A DNA stretch of 64,000 nucleotides, taken from NCBI RefSeq assembly GCF_000413935.1, contig NZ_KE340378.1, positions 1-64,000 of the forward strand. The letters are read 5' to 3'. The number at the start of each line of letters is the position of its first letter. Position 1 is the first letter of the stretch. Made by a program: the position numbers and the translations under genes. The notes under the pieces are model-generated. The model was not told the DNA's origin and made no database searches. It saw only the letters and a list, made by a program, of their open reading frames with translations. Positions 26,169 to 35,922 of the stretch are shown here, piece by piece. The stretch comes from Acinetobacter colistiniresistens (lineage in GTDB: Bacteria; Pseudomonadota; Gammaproteobacteria; Pseudomonadales; Moraxellaceae).

Positions 26169-26205
26169 TTATAAAATATGCTATAAAATTAGTTAAATTT
26201 TTAAG

Positions 26206-27348
26206 ATGTTTAGAACGATGTTTAAAATTTTAGGAACTGCGAAAGATTTAAAAAGTGGAGCCCATATTATATATTGCCAAACCACACCCGATAAATATTT
26301 AGAAATTATTGGTCATAATTTTGAGGATTTTGAGCTTCAACGAAAAAGGGAAAATCACAAGGGATATTCAAGATTAAAAAATGACATTATTGAAGGAGCT
26401 TTGTTACCTTCAATTACGTTGTCTGTTAAGCATGAGTATGTAAGTGATTTGCTCGCTAAATTAGACAATCATCATGAAATAGAAAAGACCTTGGCTTCAA
26501 ATGTGGGTATCGTTGATATTTTAGATGGGCTTCAAAGAACTATAATTTTAAAAGAAGTTTCTAATGAAGGTATTACCTTTAAAGATGAACAAACATTATT
26601 ACTTGAATATTGGTTAGATTCTGACCTCAAGAATATTGTTTACCGTATGATTGTCCTAAACTCTGGTCAAAAAGCGATGTCTATGCGTCATCAAATAGAT
26701 TTACTTTTTGCAACTACTAGAAAAACTATAGAGGAGAAAGTTACAGGAATTGACTTGTATACGGAACGTGAAAGTAGACGACGTGTTTCTGCAAACAAAT
26801 ATCCTTTAAATAATATTGCATCAGCATATTATGCTTTCTTAAAAGCAACACCAGAACAAGATAATGAAAATATTGTTAATGACCAAATCAAGAACAATGA
26901 AATATTTGAATCTACAAAAGAAAAAATAAATGAGGACTTTGATAATTTCATTGAAATTTTAAATAAATTTACAATAATTGATGCACTTGCCTGGGATTTA
27001 TATAAAGATGAACCAAACAGCGAAGATGGCTCTTATTGGCTTGGAAGTGAAAATGTAATGTTAAGCTTTTTTGCTGCAGCAGGAGTATTTATTAAAAGTG
27101 GTAAAAAAGACAAAGTAGATAATTCTCTTAATGTGATTATAGATCAACTTCATAATTATATTGAACAAGGTGCACCTTATGATTACTTTAGTTTAGAAAA
27201 ATATCAAAATTTAATAAAAGGTATTAACTCTAGAAAAGTTAATATTGGTTCAGCAAGAAGGAAGTATATATTTACTATGTTTAAAGAATTTTTCAGGTCA
27301 GAAGGAGAATTTGATTTTAGTGCTAGTTGGGATGCGGCTGCAATATAA
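26206..27348 (+). CDS. DGQHR/DndB-like protein, first gene of a two-gene accessory operon
   Basis: This 380-residue protein, in DNA much more AT-rich than the flanks, is not assigned to a named family. Several features recall the DGQHR/DndB group (ParB/sulfiredoxin-like fold): an early QRKRENHKGYSRLKNDIIEG followed by LLPSITLSV, a core D107-GLQRT in place of DGQHR, and later VLNSGQKAMSM (N152, Q155) resembling the N-x-x-Q segment of those proteins. The C-terminal 200 residues are helical and unknown. Start ATG 26206 or 26218; neither has a good binding site. Its stop overlaps the next ATG by one base, so the two products are probably made together. A role in phage defence is inference. Confidence 0.7.
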   Translation: MFRTMFKILGTAKDLKSGAHIIYCQTTPDKYLEIIGHNFEDFELQRKRENHKGYSRLKNDIIEGALLPSITLSVKHEYVSDLLAKLDNHHEIEKTLASNVGIVDILDGLQRTIILKEVSNEGITFKDEQTLLLEYWLDSDLKNIVYRMIVLNSGQKAMSMRHQIDLLFATTRKTIEEKVTGIDLYTERESRRRVSANKYPLNNIASAYYAFLKATPEQDNENIVNDQIKNNEIFESTKEKINEDFDNFIEILNKFTIIDALAWDLYKDEPNSEDGSYWLGSENVMLSFFAAAGVFIKSGKKDKVDNSLNVIIDQLHNYIEQGAPYDYFSLEKYQNLIKGINSRKVNIGSARRKYIFTMFKEFFRSEGEFDFSASWDAAAI

Positions 27349-28502
27349 TGTTTACAGATAGAGATGAATTCTTCATTAGAGCATATAATGAAGCTAGTGA
27401 CTATGATATTAATAGCTCTTTAACTATTAACAATTACGTTAACCATGATTTTAGTAGCTTACTATATGATAATAAAATTATTATCAATGTATATGACATG
27501 GAATGTCATTTATCTACTGAGGAGATCGTCAAATTATCTTTAAATGGTCAAGATATTGGCTATATTGTATCTACGAATAGAATAGATGATCCTAATGTTA
27601 GTTTAAGCAATTTTACAGCAGATGAAATCTTGTTTATTTGGAATATTTATAAAAAACAAGGTCTTATTCCAAATAAATTAGAAAATAATTTTTTAGTTAT
27701 TTATCAAAATCATGCTGAAATTTATTTCAATCAATTTTATGGAAAAGAAAGTCTATGGGGGGGATTCAACCATACAGAATATACTCTAACACCATCTAAA
27801 AAAACTGAAAAAATTTATTTATCTGATCTAGAAATTAAATTTCCAACTGATCTAAACTTAATGAATTCAAAAACAGCTATTAATTCTAATAGTATTTTTG
27901 ATTTATTCCTAAAAAATTATCATAATATAGAACTATTATTTAATCTAATATTTTTAAGAGAGTTAAGACAGATTGATATCAATAATATTTCTGAAGCAAA
28001 CTCTATCTATAAGAAATTAAATAAAGATGAAATCGACTCTTTAAAATATCTAATTTCTGAATTTACCACGAATAAAATTATACTATTAAAATTAATTATA
28101 AAATCATTTAATGATTACCCAGGAATAACTAAAGAAATTTTATATGAATACGGTAAAGAATCTAGCCCAGTTAAAGACTCCGTTGTTAGAGGTAAGTTCA
28201 ATGACTTCATAGAAAAATGTAAATTAGATGACCCTGGAAACATTGGTGAATACTTAGAAATCTCTAAAAATAAAAAATTTAAAAGTGATGAAAAAAGCTT
28301 TATTGATTTTATAAATAATTTTATAGCATATTTTATTTATAGAATAAGATGCTCTATAGCACACAAAAAATTTGGAGAATTTATATTTTCTGAAAATGAA
28401 GAGAGTAAAAATTTTATGATAGATATTTCTTTACCCCTTATAAAAAATACAACAATGGAAATATTCTCTAATCATAAATTTAAAGTTATCTTTTCTGAAT
28501 AA
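27348..28502 (+). CDS. protein with C-terminal HEPN-like R-x4-H motif, second gene of the operon
   Basis: This encodes 384 residues, strongly Asn/Ile/Lys-rich, of no recognised family. The N-terminal 150 residues look alpha/beta; the remainder is helical. Near the C-terminus a helix FIAYFIYRIRCSIAHKKFGE carries R334-CSIA-H339, the R-x4-6-H signature of HEPN ribonucleases, with the AHKK context seen in many of them; R332 gives an alternative x6 spacing. HEPN domains are common toxin or effector modules. The start overlaps the upstream stop (TAATG). No hairpin terminator is seen in the 275 bases after the stop. Nuclease activity is inferred. Confidence 0.7.
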   Translation: MFTDRDEFFIRAYNEASDYDINSSLTINNYVNHDFSSLLYDNKIIINVYDMECHLSTEEIVKLSLNGQDIGYIVSTNRIDDPNVSLSNFTADEILFIWNIYKKQGLIPNKLENNFLVIYQNHAEIYFNQFYGKESLWGGFNHTEYTLTPSKKTEKIYLSDLEIKFPTDLNLMNSKTAINSNSIFDLFLKNYHNIELLFNLIFLRELRQIDINNISEANSIYKKLNKDEIDSLKYLISEFTTNKIILLKLIIKSFNDYPGITKEILYEYGKESSPVKDSVVRGKFNDFIEKCKLDDPGNIGEYLEISKNKKFKSDEKSFIDFINNFIAYFIYRIRCSIAHKKFGEFIFSENEESKNFMIDISLPLIKNTTMEIFSNHKFKVIFSE

Positions 28503-28777
28503 ATGTACGTGCCCGAATAGTTAGTAAGAGACAATTCTTAAACTTGCTACCTATCCTCCTAATATTGAGCTTCAGAGCCATGTATAACTGTGTTATAGCT
28601 AAATCAACTTTTAGATTACATATTTTAAATTATAAGATATTGATATAATTAAATTTATAAATAATATCTATGTGTCATAAAAAACTTGGTTAGCTATATC
28701 TACACAAAAAGGGAATTCTAAAATTTTTCCCAACATATACTTTTGAATATCATTTAACATAAAATCTCTTATCCGAA

Positions 28778-28966
28778 TCATACCTCCTCACACTTCCTAC
28801 ATTCCAACATCACACCTAGTTTCTCATTCCGCCCTTGTTCGGTTAACACCCAAGGGCGATTCTGCCACGGTGGATCATGGCGCACATGTTGCCCATGCCC
28901 ACAGGCGAGATCAGCAACCCAATGTCCTTCCTCATCGAGATGAAAACCCACAATCGCTTGCTGCAT
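28778..28966 (-). CDS. DUF3565-family small protein
   Basis: This 62-residue protein contains the DUF3565 core: GFHLDEEGHWVADLACGHGQH, then VRHDPPWQNRPWV, and a closing ECRKCEEV. Four metal-binding type residues (Cys/His) suggest a small zinc site. The start codon directly follows the stop of the upstream MarR-type gene, so the two are a transcriptional unit. Function unknown. Confidence 0.85.
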   Translation of the reverse strand: MQQAIVGFHLDEEGHWVADLACGHGQHVRHDPPWQNRPWVLTEQGRNEKLGVMLECRKCEEV

Positions 28967-29419
28967 TTAATTTTCTAGACTCTCGAGTTTAGAGTGCTCT
29001 AAACCCTTTAAAAAACGATGGCATAAGTTATGAATCGCCACTAAATCATTCGGGTCCATACCCAATGAGCAGGCGAGCTTAAACGGAATCAGGGTAATTT
29101 CATCTTTTGAGATTAGTGCTTTTTCTAGCAACACAACTTTTTTCATCCGCTCATCTTCTTTGACCGCAACACGCTTTAAAAACTGCTTTTCTTCAAGTTT
29201 TTTAATAATCGGTGTCAACGTTCCTGAATCAAAAAAAGTCTTTTGCCCAATCTCAGACAACATCACATTGTCCTGCTCATACAAAGCCAGCAATACAATA
29301 AATTGCGGATAGGTCAGATCATATTCCTGCAGTAAAGGGCGATACTGGCGAATCATCGCATTGGTCGCGGAATACATGGCAAAACACACTTGGTTATCCA
29401 AAAATGAAACGTCAGCCAT
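28967..29419 (-). CDS. MarR-family regulator, OhrR-like
   Basis: This 150-residue winged-helix repressor resembles OhrR, the sensor of organic hydroperoxides. The N-terminus has VCFAMYSATNAMIRQYRPLL with Cys12 in the position of the redox-sensing cysteine. The DNA-binding wing follows: LSEIGQKTFFDSGTLTPIIKKLE and VAVKEDERMKKV. ATG 29419 has a GAGGAAAA binding site; the longer upstream frame lacks one. It is divergent from a glutathione peroxidase gene, a plausible target, with repeated TTGC-type palindromes between them, and is followed by the DUF3565 gene. Peroxide sensing is inferred from the Cys and the neighbour. Confidence 0.87.
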   Translation of the reverse strand: MADVSFLDNQVCFAMYSATNAMIRQYRPLLQEYDLTYPQFIVLLALYEQDNVMLSEIGQKTFFDSGTLTPIIKKLEEKQFLKRVAVKEDERMKKVVLLEKALISKDEITLIPFKLACSLGMDPNDLVAIHNLCHRFLKGLEHSKLESLEN

Positions 29420-29483
29420 GATGTATTTTCCTCGACTCGGTTGTTGAACATTCAGTATAAATTGGATTGCTTTAAAAGTACAT

Positions 29484-29523
29484 TGCGCATAATAAACTTG
29501 CACGCAAGATAATTGTGTGCAAT
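29484..29523. promoter_or_regulatory. possible OhrR-type operator repeats
   Basis: TTGCACGCAA (29499-29508) and TTGTGTGCAA (29514-29523) are near-palindromes 15 bases apart; TTGCGCA at 29484 may be a third partial copy. They lie between the divergent MarR-type and glutathione peroxidase genes, where an auto-repressor would bind. Confidence 0.4.
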
Positions 29524-29596
29524 ATTAAATAAGCAAGCTGAATGATTCAGCAAATTATTATGAGCAATTCCATATTGGATAGATGAGAGAACACCT

Positions 29597-30076
29597 ATGA
29601 GCAAGATTTATGATTTTCAGGCTGAACTGTTAGAAGGCGAACAAAAGAACCTTGCAGATTACCAAGGCAAAGTTTTATTGGTGGTGAATACCGCAAGCCA
29701 GTGCGGTCTAACACCACAATTTGAAGGCTTGGAAAAGCTATATCAGGACTATCAACAACAAGGGCTGGTGATCCTGGGTTTTCCATGTAACCAATTTGCC
29801 AATCAAGATCCATCCAGCAATGAAGAAATCGGCAGCTTTTGTCAGCGCAACTATGGCGTATCTTTCCCGATGTTTGCCAAGGTGGATGTGAATGGCCCAA
29901 CCGCACATCCCTTATATCAATACCTCACTTCTGAAGCCAAAGGTTTATTAGGCAGCAGTATTAAATGGAACTTCACTAAATTTCTGATCAATCAAAAAGG
30001 TGAAGTGGTTAAACGCTACGCCCCAATCACCAAACCTGAAAAAATTGCCAAAGATATTCAAAAGCTCTTGCGATAA
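29597..30076 (+). CDS. glutathione peroxidase family protein
   Basis: This 159-residue thiol peroxidase of the GPx/BtuE type reduces peroxides. It shows [20 protein letters not shown] with the peroxidatic Cys36, [11 protein letters not shown] with the resolving-type Cys and conserved Gln, and the W-N-F-T-K segment [10 protein letters not shown], all three parts of the catalytic site. No signal peptide. It has Cys rather than selenocysteine. Its likely control by the divergent OhrR-like regulator and the nearby gshB gene point to peroxide and thiol defence. Confidence 0.93.
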   Translation: MSKIYDFQAELLEGEQKNLADYQGKVLLVVNTASQCGLTPQFEGLEKLYQDYQQQGLVILGFPCNQFANQDPSSNEEIGSFCQRNYGVSFPMFAKVDVNGPTAHPLYQYLTSEAKGLLGSSIKWNFTKFLINQKGEVVKRYAPITKPEKIAKDIQKLLR

Positions 30077-30301
30077 ATAGGCCAGAAAATGAGGAAGATG
30101 GAAATGACTGGTCTACGATGCATCCACTGGTGATTTCCTCTTCCGAAACAAATTAAATCATAAAGCTGAATATTTTTAATATGTTGTAATTAATTGAACA
30201 AAATAGATTTTTTAATCTTTAAGATTTATACAACTTGTTTCACGATTGACTGCAAACTTCGCTATACTTTTTGCCAAGATTAAAAATACGAGCGTCAGAA
30301 T

Positions 30302-31246
30302 ATGCGTGTACTGGTGGTGATGGACCCGATTGAAACTGTGAATCTCAAAAAAGATTCAACCATGGCAATGTTATGGGCGGCCAGCCGTCGCGGACATGAA
30401 TTGGGTTATGCATTACAGCACGATTTATATATCGATCAAGGCAAAGCCTTTGGCCTAATCTCACCTTTAAAAGTCTTTGAAGATTATAGCCATTACTATG
30501 AGCTAGGCGAGCAGCGCAAAGAATCATTGGCAGATTACGATGTGGTGTTGATGCGTAAAGACCCACCGTTCGACATGAACTTTGTCTATACCACTTATAT
30601 TCTGGAACAGGCCGAGCGTGAAGGGGTGTGGATTATCAACAAACCACAATCGCTACGTGACTGTAATGAAAAGTTATTTGCCACGCAGTTCCCAGAACTA
30701 CAAGTACCAACCTTGGTGACCTCACAACAAAGTCTGATTCGTGAGTTCATCAAAGAACATGGCGATGTCATTGTGAAGCCTTTGGATGGCATGGGCGGCA
30801 TGGGGATTTTCCGCCTATACCAAGATGGCGTGAACATTGGTTCGACGTTGGAAATGCTTACGGAAATGGGCACACGTCCAATCATGGCGCAACGCTATAT
30901 CCCTGAAATTGTCGAAGGTGATAAACGTATCTTGATGGTCAATGGTGAACCGATTCCATATTGCTTGGCGCGTATTCCGCAAAATGGTGAAGTGCGGGGG
31001 AACTTGGCCGCTGGTGGTCTGGGTCAAGCGCGTCCACTGACTGAAAATGATAAGTTGATTGCCGCAAAAGTTGGTCCATTCCTGCGTGAAAAAGGGCTGG
31101 TCTTTGTGGGTTTGGATGTGATTGGTAATTATGTGACTGAAATTAACGTCACTAGTCCAACCTGTATCCGTGAGATTGATGCACAGTTTGGGACGTCCAT
31201 TGCCGATGATCTTTTCGATGTTTTAGAAGCTGGTCGTAAAAACTAA
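30302..31246 (+). CDS. gshB: glutathione synthetase
   Basis: This 314-residue ATP-grasp enzyme joins glycine to gamma-glutamylcysteine. It begins MRVLVVMDPIETVNLKKDST, with the substrate-binding region DVVLMRKDPPFDMNF, the ATP-grasp glycine loop VIVKPLDGMGGMGIF and the metal ligands in EINVTSPTCIREID. ATG 30302 follows a short AT-rich leader. The length matches the proteobacterial enzyme. It precedes the division cluster, separated by a terminator. Confidence 0.95.
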   Translation: MRVLVVMDPIETVNLKKDSTMAMLWAASRRGHELGYALQHDLYIDQGKAFGLISPLKVFEDYSHYYELGEQRKESLADYDVVLMRKDPPFDMNFVYTTYILEQAEREGVWIINKPQSLRDCNEKLFATQFPELQVPTLVTSQQSLIREFIKEHGDVIVKPLDGMGGMGIFRLYQDGVNIGSTLEMLTEMGTRPIMAQRYIPEIVEGDKRILMVNGEPIPYCLARIPQNGEVRGNLAAGGLGQARPLTENDKLIAAKVGPFLREKGLVFVGLDVIGNYVTEINVTSPTCIREIDAQFGTSIADDLFDVLEAGRKN

Positions 31247-31269
31247 AAAGTTGCATTTTTGACCGAATT

Positions 31270-31313
31270 GCCCGTTTGAATGTCAGTGTAATTGGCAGTT
31301 AAACGGGCTTTTC
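31270..31313 (+). terminator. terminator of gshB
   Basis: GCCCGTTT and AAACGGGC pair across a 23-base loop, followed by a short T-run. Confidence 0.6.
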
Positions 31314-31473
31314 TATATCGGCAGAACCTTGTTTTTAACAAAGAATCGAAAAAAGCACAGCTTTCTGTTGTAAACAGGTGAAATTCGCTTTTCGTGAATG
31401 AAGCTTTAGGATTAAAATAACTTCCGAAAACAATAGACGATAACCTTCTTTTTTTGAGTTGAAGAATTAGACT

Positions 31474-32571
31474 GTGACCAATTCCCCACAAAACAAACCT
31501 AAACATGTCATGATGATGGCCGCTGGTACAGGTGGACATGTTTTTCCTGCACTTGCTGTTGCCAAACAACTGCAACAAGAGGGCTGCCAGGTCTCTTGGC
31601 TGGCAACTCCGACAGGAATGGAAAATCGGTTACTCAAAGATCAAAATATTCCGATTTATCAGATTGATATTCAAGGTGTACGCGGTAATGGCCTGTTACG
31701 TAAAATCAGTGCACCGTTTAAAATTTTAAAAGCGACTTTAAGCGCTATGCGCTATATGAAACAGCTCAAGATCGATGCTGTGGCTGGTTTCGGTGGTTAT
31801 GTGGCAGGGCCGGGTGGTTTGGCTGCACGTTTACTCGGTATTCCTGTCGTGATTCATGAGCAAAATGCCATTGCAGGGTTTACCAATACCCAATTGGCGC
31901 GTATTGCCAAGACCGTATGTCAGGCATTTCCAAATACCTTTGCAAACAGTGATAAAGTCGTGACCACTGGCAATCCAGTACGTGCGGAAATCACTGCGAT
32001 TTTAAATCCTTCTTGGCGCTATCAAACCCGTGAACAAGAACAACTGCCACTGAATATTCTGATTGTGGGGGGGTCACTGGGTGCACAGGCACTGAATGAG
32101 CGTTTGCCTGAGGCCTTGAAAAAGGCCACTGTGCCGCTGAAGGTGTTCCATCAATGTGGCCAAAACAAGCAAGATGCCACACGTGCCCTGTATCAAGATG
32201 CCCCTGCCAGTTTGAATATTCAGGTTGAACCTTTTATTCAGGATATGGCCAAGGCCTATAGTGAAGCTGATTTGATTATTTGCCGTGCCGGTGCTTTAAC
32301 GGTAACGGAAGTGGCAACCGCAGGTTTGGCTGCGATCTTTGTTCCTTTACCGATTGCGGTAGATGACCACCAAACCGCAAATGCAAAATTCTTGGCCAAT
32401 GCCGGTGCTGCCAAGATTTGCCAGCAAGCAGATATGACACCTGCTGTTTTGGATGAGTTGTTAGCAACCTTATTAAATCGCCAACTCCTGTCTGAAATGG
32501 CAGTTAAAGCACGTCAACAAGCACAACCGAATGCAACACAGCATGTGGTTGATCTGATTAAAAAATTGTAA
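31474..32571 (+). CDS. murG: MurG, lipid II-forming GlcNAc transferase
   Basis: This 365-residue glycosyltransferase adds GlcNAc to lipid I at the inner membrane, completing the cell-wall precursor lipid II. It has the glycine-rich [15 protein letters not shown] at the N-terminus, [16 protein letters not shown], the second-domain [13 protein letters not shown], and the donor-binding [15 protein letters not shown] with [15 protein letters not shown] 31474 is the start, preceded by a long AT-rich leader. It begins the murG-murC-ddl-ftsQAZ run, 13 bases before murC. Confidence 0.96.
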   Translation: MTNSPQNKPKHVMMMAAGTGGHVFPALAVAKQLQQEGCQVSWLATPTGMENRLLKDQNIPIYQIDIQGVRGNGLLRKISAPFKILKATLSAMRYMKQLKIDAVAGFGGYVAGPGGLAARLLGIPVVIHEQNAIAGFTNTQLARIAKTVCQAFPNTFANSDKVVTTGNPVRAEITAILNPSWRYQTREQEQLPLNILIVGGSLGAQALNERLPEALKKATVPLKVFHQCGQNKQDATRALYQDAPASLNIQVEPFIQDMAKAYSEADLIICRAGALTVTEVATAGLAAIFVPLPIAVDDHQTANAKFLANAGAAKICQQADMTPAVLDELLATLLNRQLLSEMAVKARQQAQPNATQHVVDLIKKL

Positions 32572-32584
32572 TTCGAGTTTATCT

Positions 32585-34030
32585 ATGTCTCCTACAAATC
32601 CAAGCCAAGCCAAAAAGCTGATTAAAGTGCCAGAAATGCGCCGTATTAAAAATATCCACTTTGTTGGTATTGGCGGTGCGGGGATGTGCGGTATTGCCGA
32701 AGTATTGAGTAACCAAGGTTATAAAATTTCAGGCTCAGACATTAAAGCATCGAAAACCACGGCTCAACTCGAAGCCAATGGGATTAAAGTATTTATTGGT
32801 CACTCGGCTGACAATATTAAAAATGCCAATGTGTTGGTGGTGTCGACAGCAATTGATCCAGAAAATCCAGAGATTAAAGCAGCGATTGAACAGCGGACTC
32901 CGATTGTACGCCGTGCGGAAATGCTGGGTGAATTGATGCGTTACCGCCATGGGATTGCGGTTGCAGGCACACACGGCAAAACCACCACCACCAGTTTGTT
33001 GACCACCATGCTGGCAGAAGAAAACCTTGATCCGACCTATGTGATTGGTGGTTTGCTGAATAGTACGGGTGTAAATGCTGCACTCGGTGAAAGCCGTTTT
33101 ATCGTCGCAGAAGCCGATGAGTCAGATGCCTCTTTCTTGTATTTGCAACCAATGGCTGCGATTGTAACCAATATCGATGCAGATCATATGGACACTTATG
33201 AAGGCAGCTTCGATAAGTTAAAAGATACCTTTATTCAATTCTTACATAACCTGCCATTCTATGGTTTGGCTGTGGTTTGTGGTGATGACGCCAATATTCG
33301 CGAGATTTTACCGCGTGTTGGTCGTCCAGTTTTGACCTATGGTTTTGATGAAGACAACGATATTCGTGCGGTTGATGTTGAACAAGAAGGCATGCAGTCG
33401 CACTTTACCGTATTGCGTAAAGACCGTGAGCCATTGCGTGTCACCATCAATCAACCGGGCTTGCATAATGTCTTGAATGCATTGGCTGCGATTGGTGTGG
33501 CAACTGATGAAGGTGTTTCTGATGGTGCGATTTGCCGTGCCTTAGAAGGTTTTAGTGGTGTGGGTCGTCGCTTCCAAGTTCAGGGTGAATTTGAAGTGGG
33601 CGAAGGCTTGGTGAAGTTGGTGGATGACTACGGTCACCATCCAAAAGAAGTTGAAGCTACTATTAAAGCGGCACGTGCCAGCCATCCAGATCGCCGTTTG
33701 GTGATGTTGTTCCAACCGCACCGTTTTAGCCGTACTCGTGACTGTTTTGATGACTTTGTCGATGTGTTATCGCAAGTGGATCAATTATTATTGCTTGAGG
33801 TTTATCCAGCGGGCGAAAAGCCGATAGTAGGCGCTGACAGTCGTGCATTAGCACGCAGTATTCGTCTACGTGGTGAGGTTGAGCCGATTCTGCTCGATCC
33901 AGTCGAAGGCAATTTACCGAACGTTTTACAAAAAGTGTTACAAGCAAATGACCTGTTATTAACACAAGGCGCGGGTAACGTCGGTGCAATTTCGGTAGAA
34001 TTGGCTCAGCATCGCTTGTATGCCAAATAA
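32585..34030 (+). CDS. murC: UDP-N-acetylmuramate-L-alanine ligase
   Basis: This 481-residue Mur ligase adds L-alanine to UDP-MurNAc in the cytoplasm. The Rossmann domain shows [17 protein letters not shown], the ATP-binding P-loop is [14 protein letters not shown], and the central domain has [10 protein letters not shown] and [14 protein letters not shown]. The C-terminal ligase domain has [17 protein letters not shown] and [11 protein letters not shown], which mark MurC. It is ten bases from the upstream ddl frame. Confidence 0.96.
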   Translation: MSPTNPSQAKKLIKVPEMRRIKNIHFVGIGGAGMCGIAEVLSNQGYKISGSDIKASKTTAQLEANGIKVFIGHSADNIKNANVLVVSTAIDPENPEIKAAIEQRTPIVRRAEMLGELMRYRHGIAVAGTHGKTTTTSLLTTMLAEENLDPTYVIGGLLNSTGVNAALGESRFIVAEADESDASFLYLQPMAAIVTNIDADHMDTYEGSFDKLKDTFIQFLHNLPFYGLAVVCGDDANIREILPRVGRPVLTYGFDEDNDIRAVDVEQEGMQSHFTVLRKDREPLRVTINQPGLHNVLNALAAIGVATDEGVSDGAICRALEGFSGVGRRFQVQGEFEVGEGLVKLVDDYGHHPKEVEATIKAARASHPDRRLVMLFQPHRFSRTRDCFDDFVDVLSQVDQLLLLEVYPAGEKPIVGADSRALARSIRLRGEVEPILLDPVEGNLPNVLQKVLQANDLLLTQGAGNVGAISVELAQHRLYAK

Positions 34031-34069
34031 TTTTGTTTTGTGAATATTAAAAGTTTTAAGGATATAAAC

Positions 34070-34996
34070 GTGTCAAATGCTGCAAAATTCGGCAAAGTTG
34101 CTGTGTTGTTTGGTGGGAAGTCGGCTGAGCGTGCTGTGTCGTTGGACAGTGGTCAAGCCGTTTTAGAGGCGTTATTGCGTTCGGGCGTACAGGCAGAAGC
34201 ATTTGACCCACAAGATCGTAGTGTGACTGAACTGGTGGGCTATGATCGTGCTTTTATCGTATTGCATGGTCGTGGTGGTGAAGATGGCCAGATTCAAGGC
34301 GTATTGGAATGGTTAAACCTGCCATATACCGGTACGGGTGTACAAGGTTCTGCGATTGGCATGGACAAAGTCAAAACCAAGCAAATCTGGCAGGGCAGTG
34401 ATCTGCCAACGGGACCTTACCGTATCATTACCAAAGACACGGATCTTGAACCTGTGATTGCAGAATTGGGCTTGCCAGTGATTATCAAGCCGGTGCATGA
34501 AGGTTCAAGCGTTGGCATGAGTAAAGTTGAAAAAGCTGAAGATTTTGCTGCTGCGATTGAAAAAGCCACTCAGCACGATGCGGTGGTGATGGCAGAAAAA
34601 TGGATCACAGGTCGTGAATTCACCATTTCATTCCTGAATGGTCAGCCTTTACCCGTGATTCGTTTGCAACCACCCGCAGATGTTGCGTTCTATGACTATG
34701 AAGCCAAATATCAACGCAATGATGTGGAATATGGCATTCCTTGCGGTCTGAGCGAAGCAGAAGAAAAAAGCTTACAGGCACTTTGCTTACGCGCTTTCCA
34801 AGCGGTCGGTGCAGAAGGCTGGGGTCGTATTGATGCGATGCAGGATGAGCAAGGTAACTTCTGGTTATTAGAGGTAAATACAGTTCCAGGTATGACCAGT
34901 CACTCGTTGGTGCCAAAAGCGGCGCAAGCAGTGGGCTATAACTTTGATCAGCTCTGTGTTGCGATTTTAGAGCAAACCTTAGCAAAGTCGGCTTAA
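34070..34996 (+). CDS. ddl: D-alanine-D-alanine ligase
   Basis: This 308-residue ATP-grasp enzyme makes the D-Ala-D-Ala dipeptide. The chosen start is GTG 34070, 6 bases after AAGGAT; a GTG at 34040 in frame is less well placed. It shows LFGGKSAERAVSLDSG, HGRGGEDGQIQGVLEWL, TGTGVQGSAIGMDK, the ATP-binding IIKPVHEGSSVG and the metal-binding LLEVNTVPGMTSHS. The gene is followed after seven bases by ftsQ. Confidence 0.95.
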   Translation: MSNAAKFGKVAVLFGGKSAERAVSLDSGQAVLEALLRSGVQAEAFDPQDRSVTELVGYDRAFIVLHGRGGEDGQIQGVLEWLNLPYTGTGVQGSAIGMDKVKTKQIWQGSDLPTGPYRIITKDTDLEPVIAELGLPVIIKPVHEGSSVGMSKVEKAEDFAAAIEKATQHDAVVMAEKWITGREFTISFLNGQPLPVIRLQPPADVAFYDYEAKYQRNDVEYGIPCGLSEAEEKSLQALCLRAFQAVGAEGWGRIDAMQDEQGNFWLLEVNTVPGMTSHSLVPKAAQAVGYNFDQLCVAILEQTLAKSA

Positions 34997-35003
34997 CTAT
35001 ATT

Positions 35004-35861
35004 ATGGCTCAACTACCTGCCTCGATGCGCCGTAAAACACGGCCAGCCATTAGCTCGATTCACGAGAAGCCGCCTTCGCCTCGACAAAAGATGGTGAATG
35101 CGGGGGGTTGGGTGCTACTGGTCATTGCTTTTGCAGTACTGGCACTGGGGCTGTTTGGCTTATATAAAGTTATGACTGATGCTCGCGCAGCTCAGTTGCA
35201 AGTGGTTGGGACCAATTCTGATGTCGAGAATCAGCAACTGGTTCAGTATCTAAATCCAATTATTAAAGATAACTACTTCACTTCAGATTTAGAACAAATT
35301 CGCGATCAAGCCTTAAAAGTGTCATGGGTTGATCGTGTGGTGGTGTCACGAGCATGGCCAAATGCAATTCGGGTGAGGGTGATGCCGCGCCATGCGATTG
35401 CACGTTGGGGAACAGGGCGTTTGCTCAGTGACAATGGTGATGTATTTAGTGAGGCGGTGCCAACAGCACATCCAAATTTGCCACTTTTACATGGGCCAGC
35501 CAGCCAATCCAAAATGATGATGCGTCGCTATAATGAAATTAATCAATTGTTTCATCCAGCGAATTTGAGATTAAAAGAATTGTATTTAACCGAGCGTATG
35601 ACCTGGTTTATGCAGTTTGATTCAGGTCTGCGGATTATTGTGGATCAGGATCAAACCATGAACAAGCTGCAGCGCTTAAGCCATTTGGCACAAACGGATT
35701 TAAAACCTGTATGGTCAAAAATCACGGCAATTGATCTGCGTTATCGGAATGGTCTTGCCATTCAGTGGAAAAACGCGGCTCCGCCAAAGATTGTCAACGG
35801 TCAGTTAGTTGTAACGATTGATGACACAAGCCTTGCAGGGGCAATTCAGGCAAAGCCATAA
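35004..35861 (+). CDS. ftsQ: cell division protein FtsQ
   Basis: This 285-residue division protein has one membrane helix and links early and late divisome parts. After a basic cytoplasmic segment, the helix lies at about residues 34-55 (GWVLLVIAFAVLALGLFGLY), then a POTRA domain and the FtsQ beta domain (WVDRVVVSRAWPNAIRVRVMPRHAIARW). The family's Val/Ile-rich VRVMPRHAIARW is typical. It has a normal length, and its stop lies about 61 bases before ftsA. Confidence 0.93.
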   Translation: MAQLPASMRRKTRPAISSIHEKPPSPRQKMVNAGGWVLLVIAFAVLALGLFGLYKVMTDARAAQLQVVGTNSDVENQQLVQYLNPIIKDNYFTSDLEQIRDQALKVSWVDRVVVSRAWPNAIRVRVMPRHAIARWGTGRLLSDNGDVFSEAVPTAHPNLPLLHGPASQSKMMMRRYNEINQLFHPANLRLKELYLTERMTWFMQFDSGLRIIVDQDQTMNKLQRLSHLAQTDLKPVWSKITAIDLRYRNGLAIQWKNAAPPKIVNGQLVVTIDDTSLAGAIQAKP

Positions 35862-35922
35862 TACGTGGCTTAAAATAAAGGGCAGTGGTCCTAAACAACA
35901 CTAAAGATATGGTATTGAAGTA

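Larger units (their letters stand above)
25748..26205. other. 458-base AT-rich gap holding the second pyrE tail and hairpins
   Basis: No gene is apparent. The gap holds a perfect hairpin ATACGCC-TT-GGCGTAT at 25833-25848, the diverged copy of the pyrE end at 25842-25920, and a second inverted repeat CGTTCTAG/CTAGAACG at 25998-26024. The last 100 bases are very AT-rich and contain a promoter candidate for the following operon. Confidence 0.6.

Noticed and set aside
26206..28502. Possible GmrSD (DUF262/DUF1524) restriction system
   Set aside because: The first protein lacks the usual YQR-x-Y-x-W start of DUF262 and the second shows no H-N-H type motif; the HEPN-like signature is a better match.
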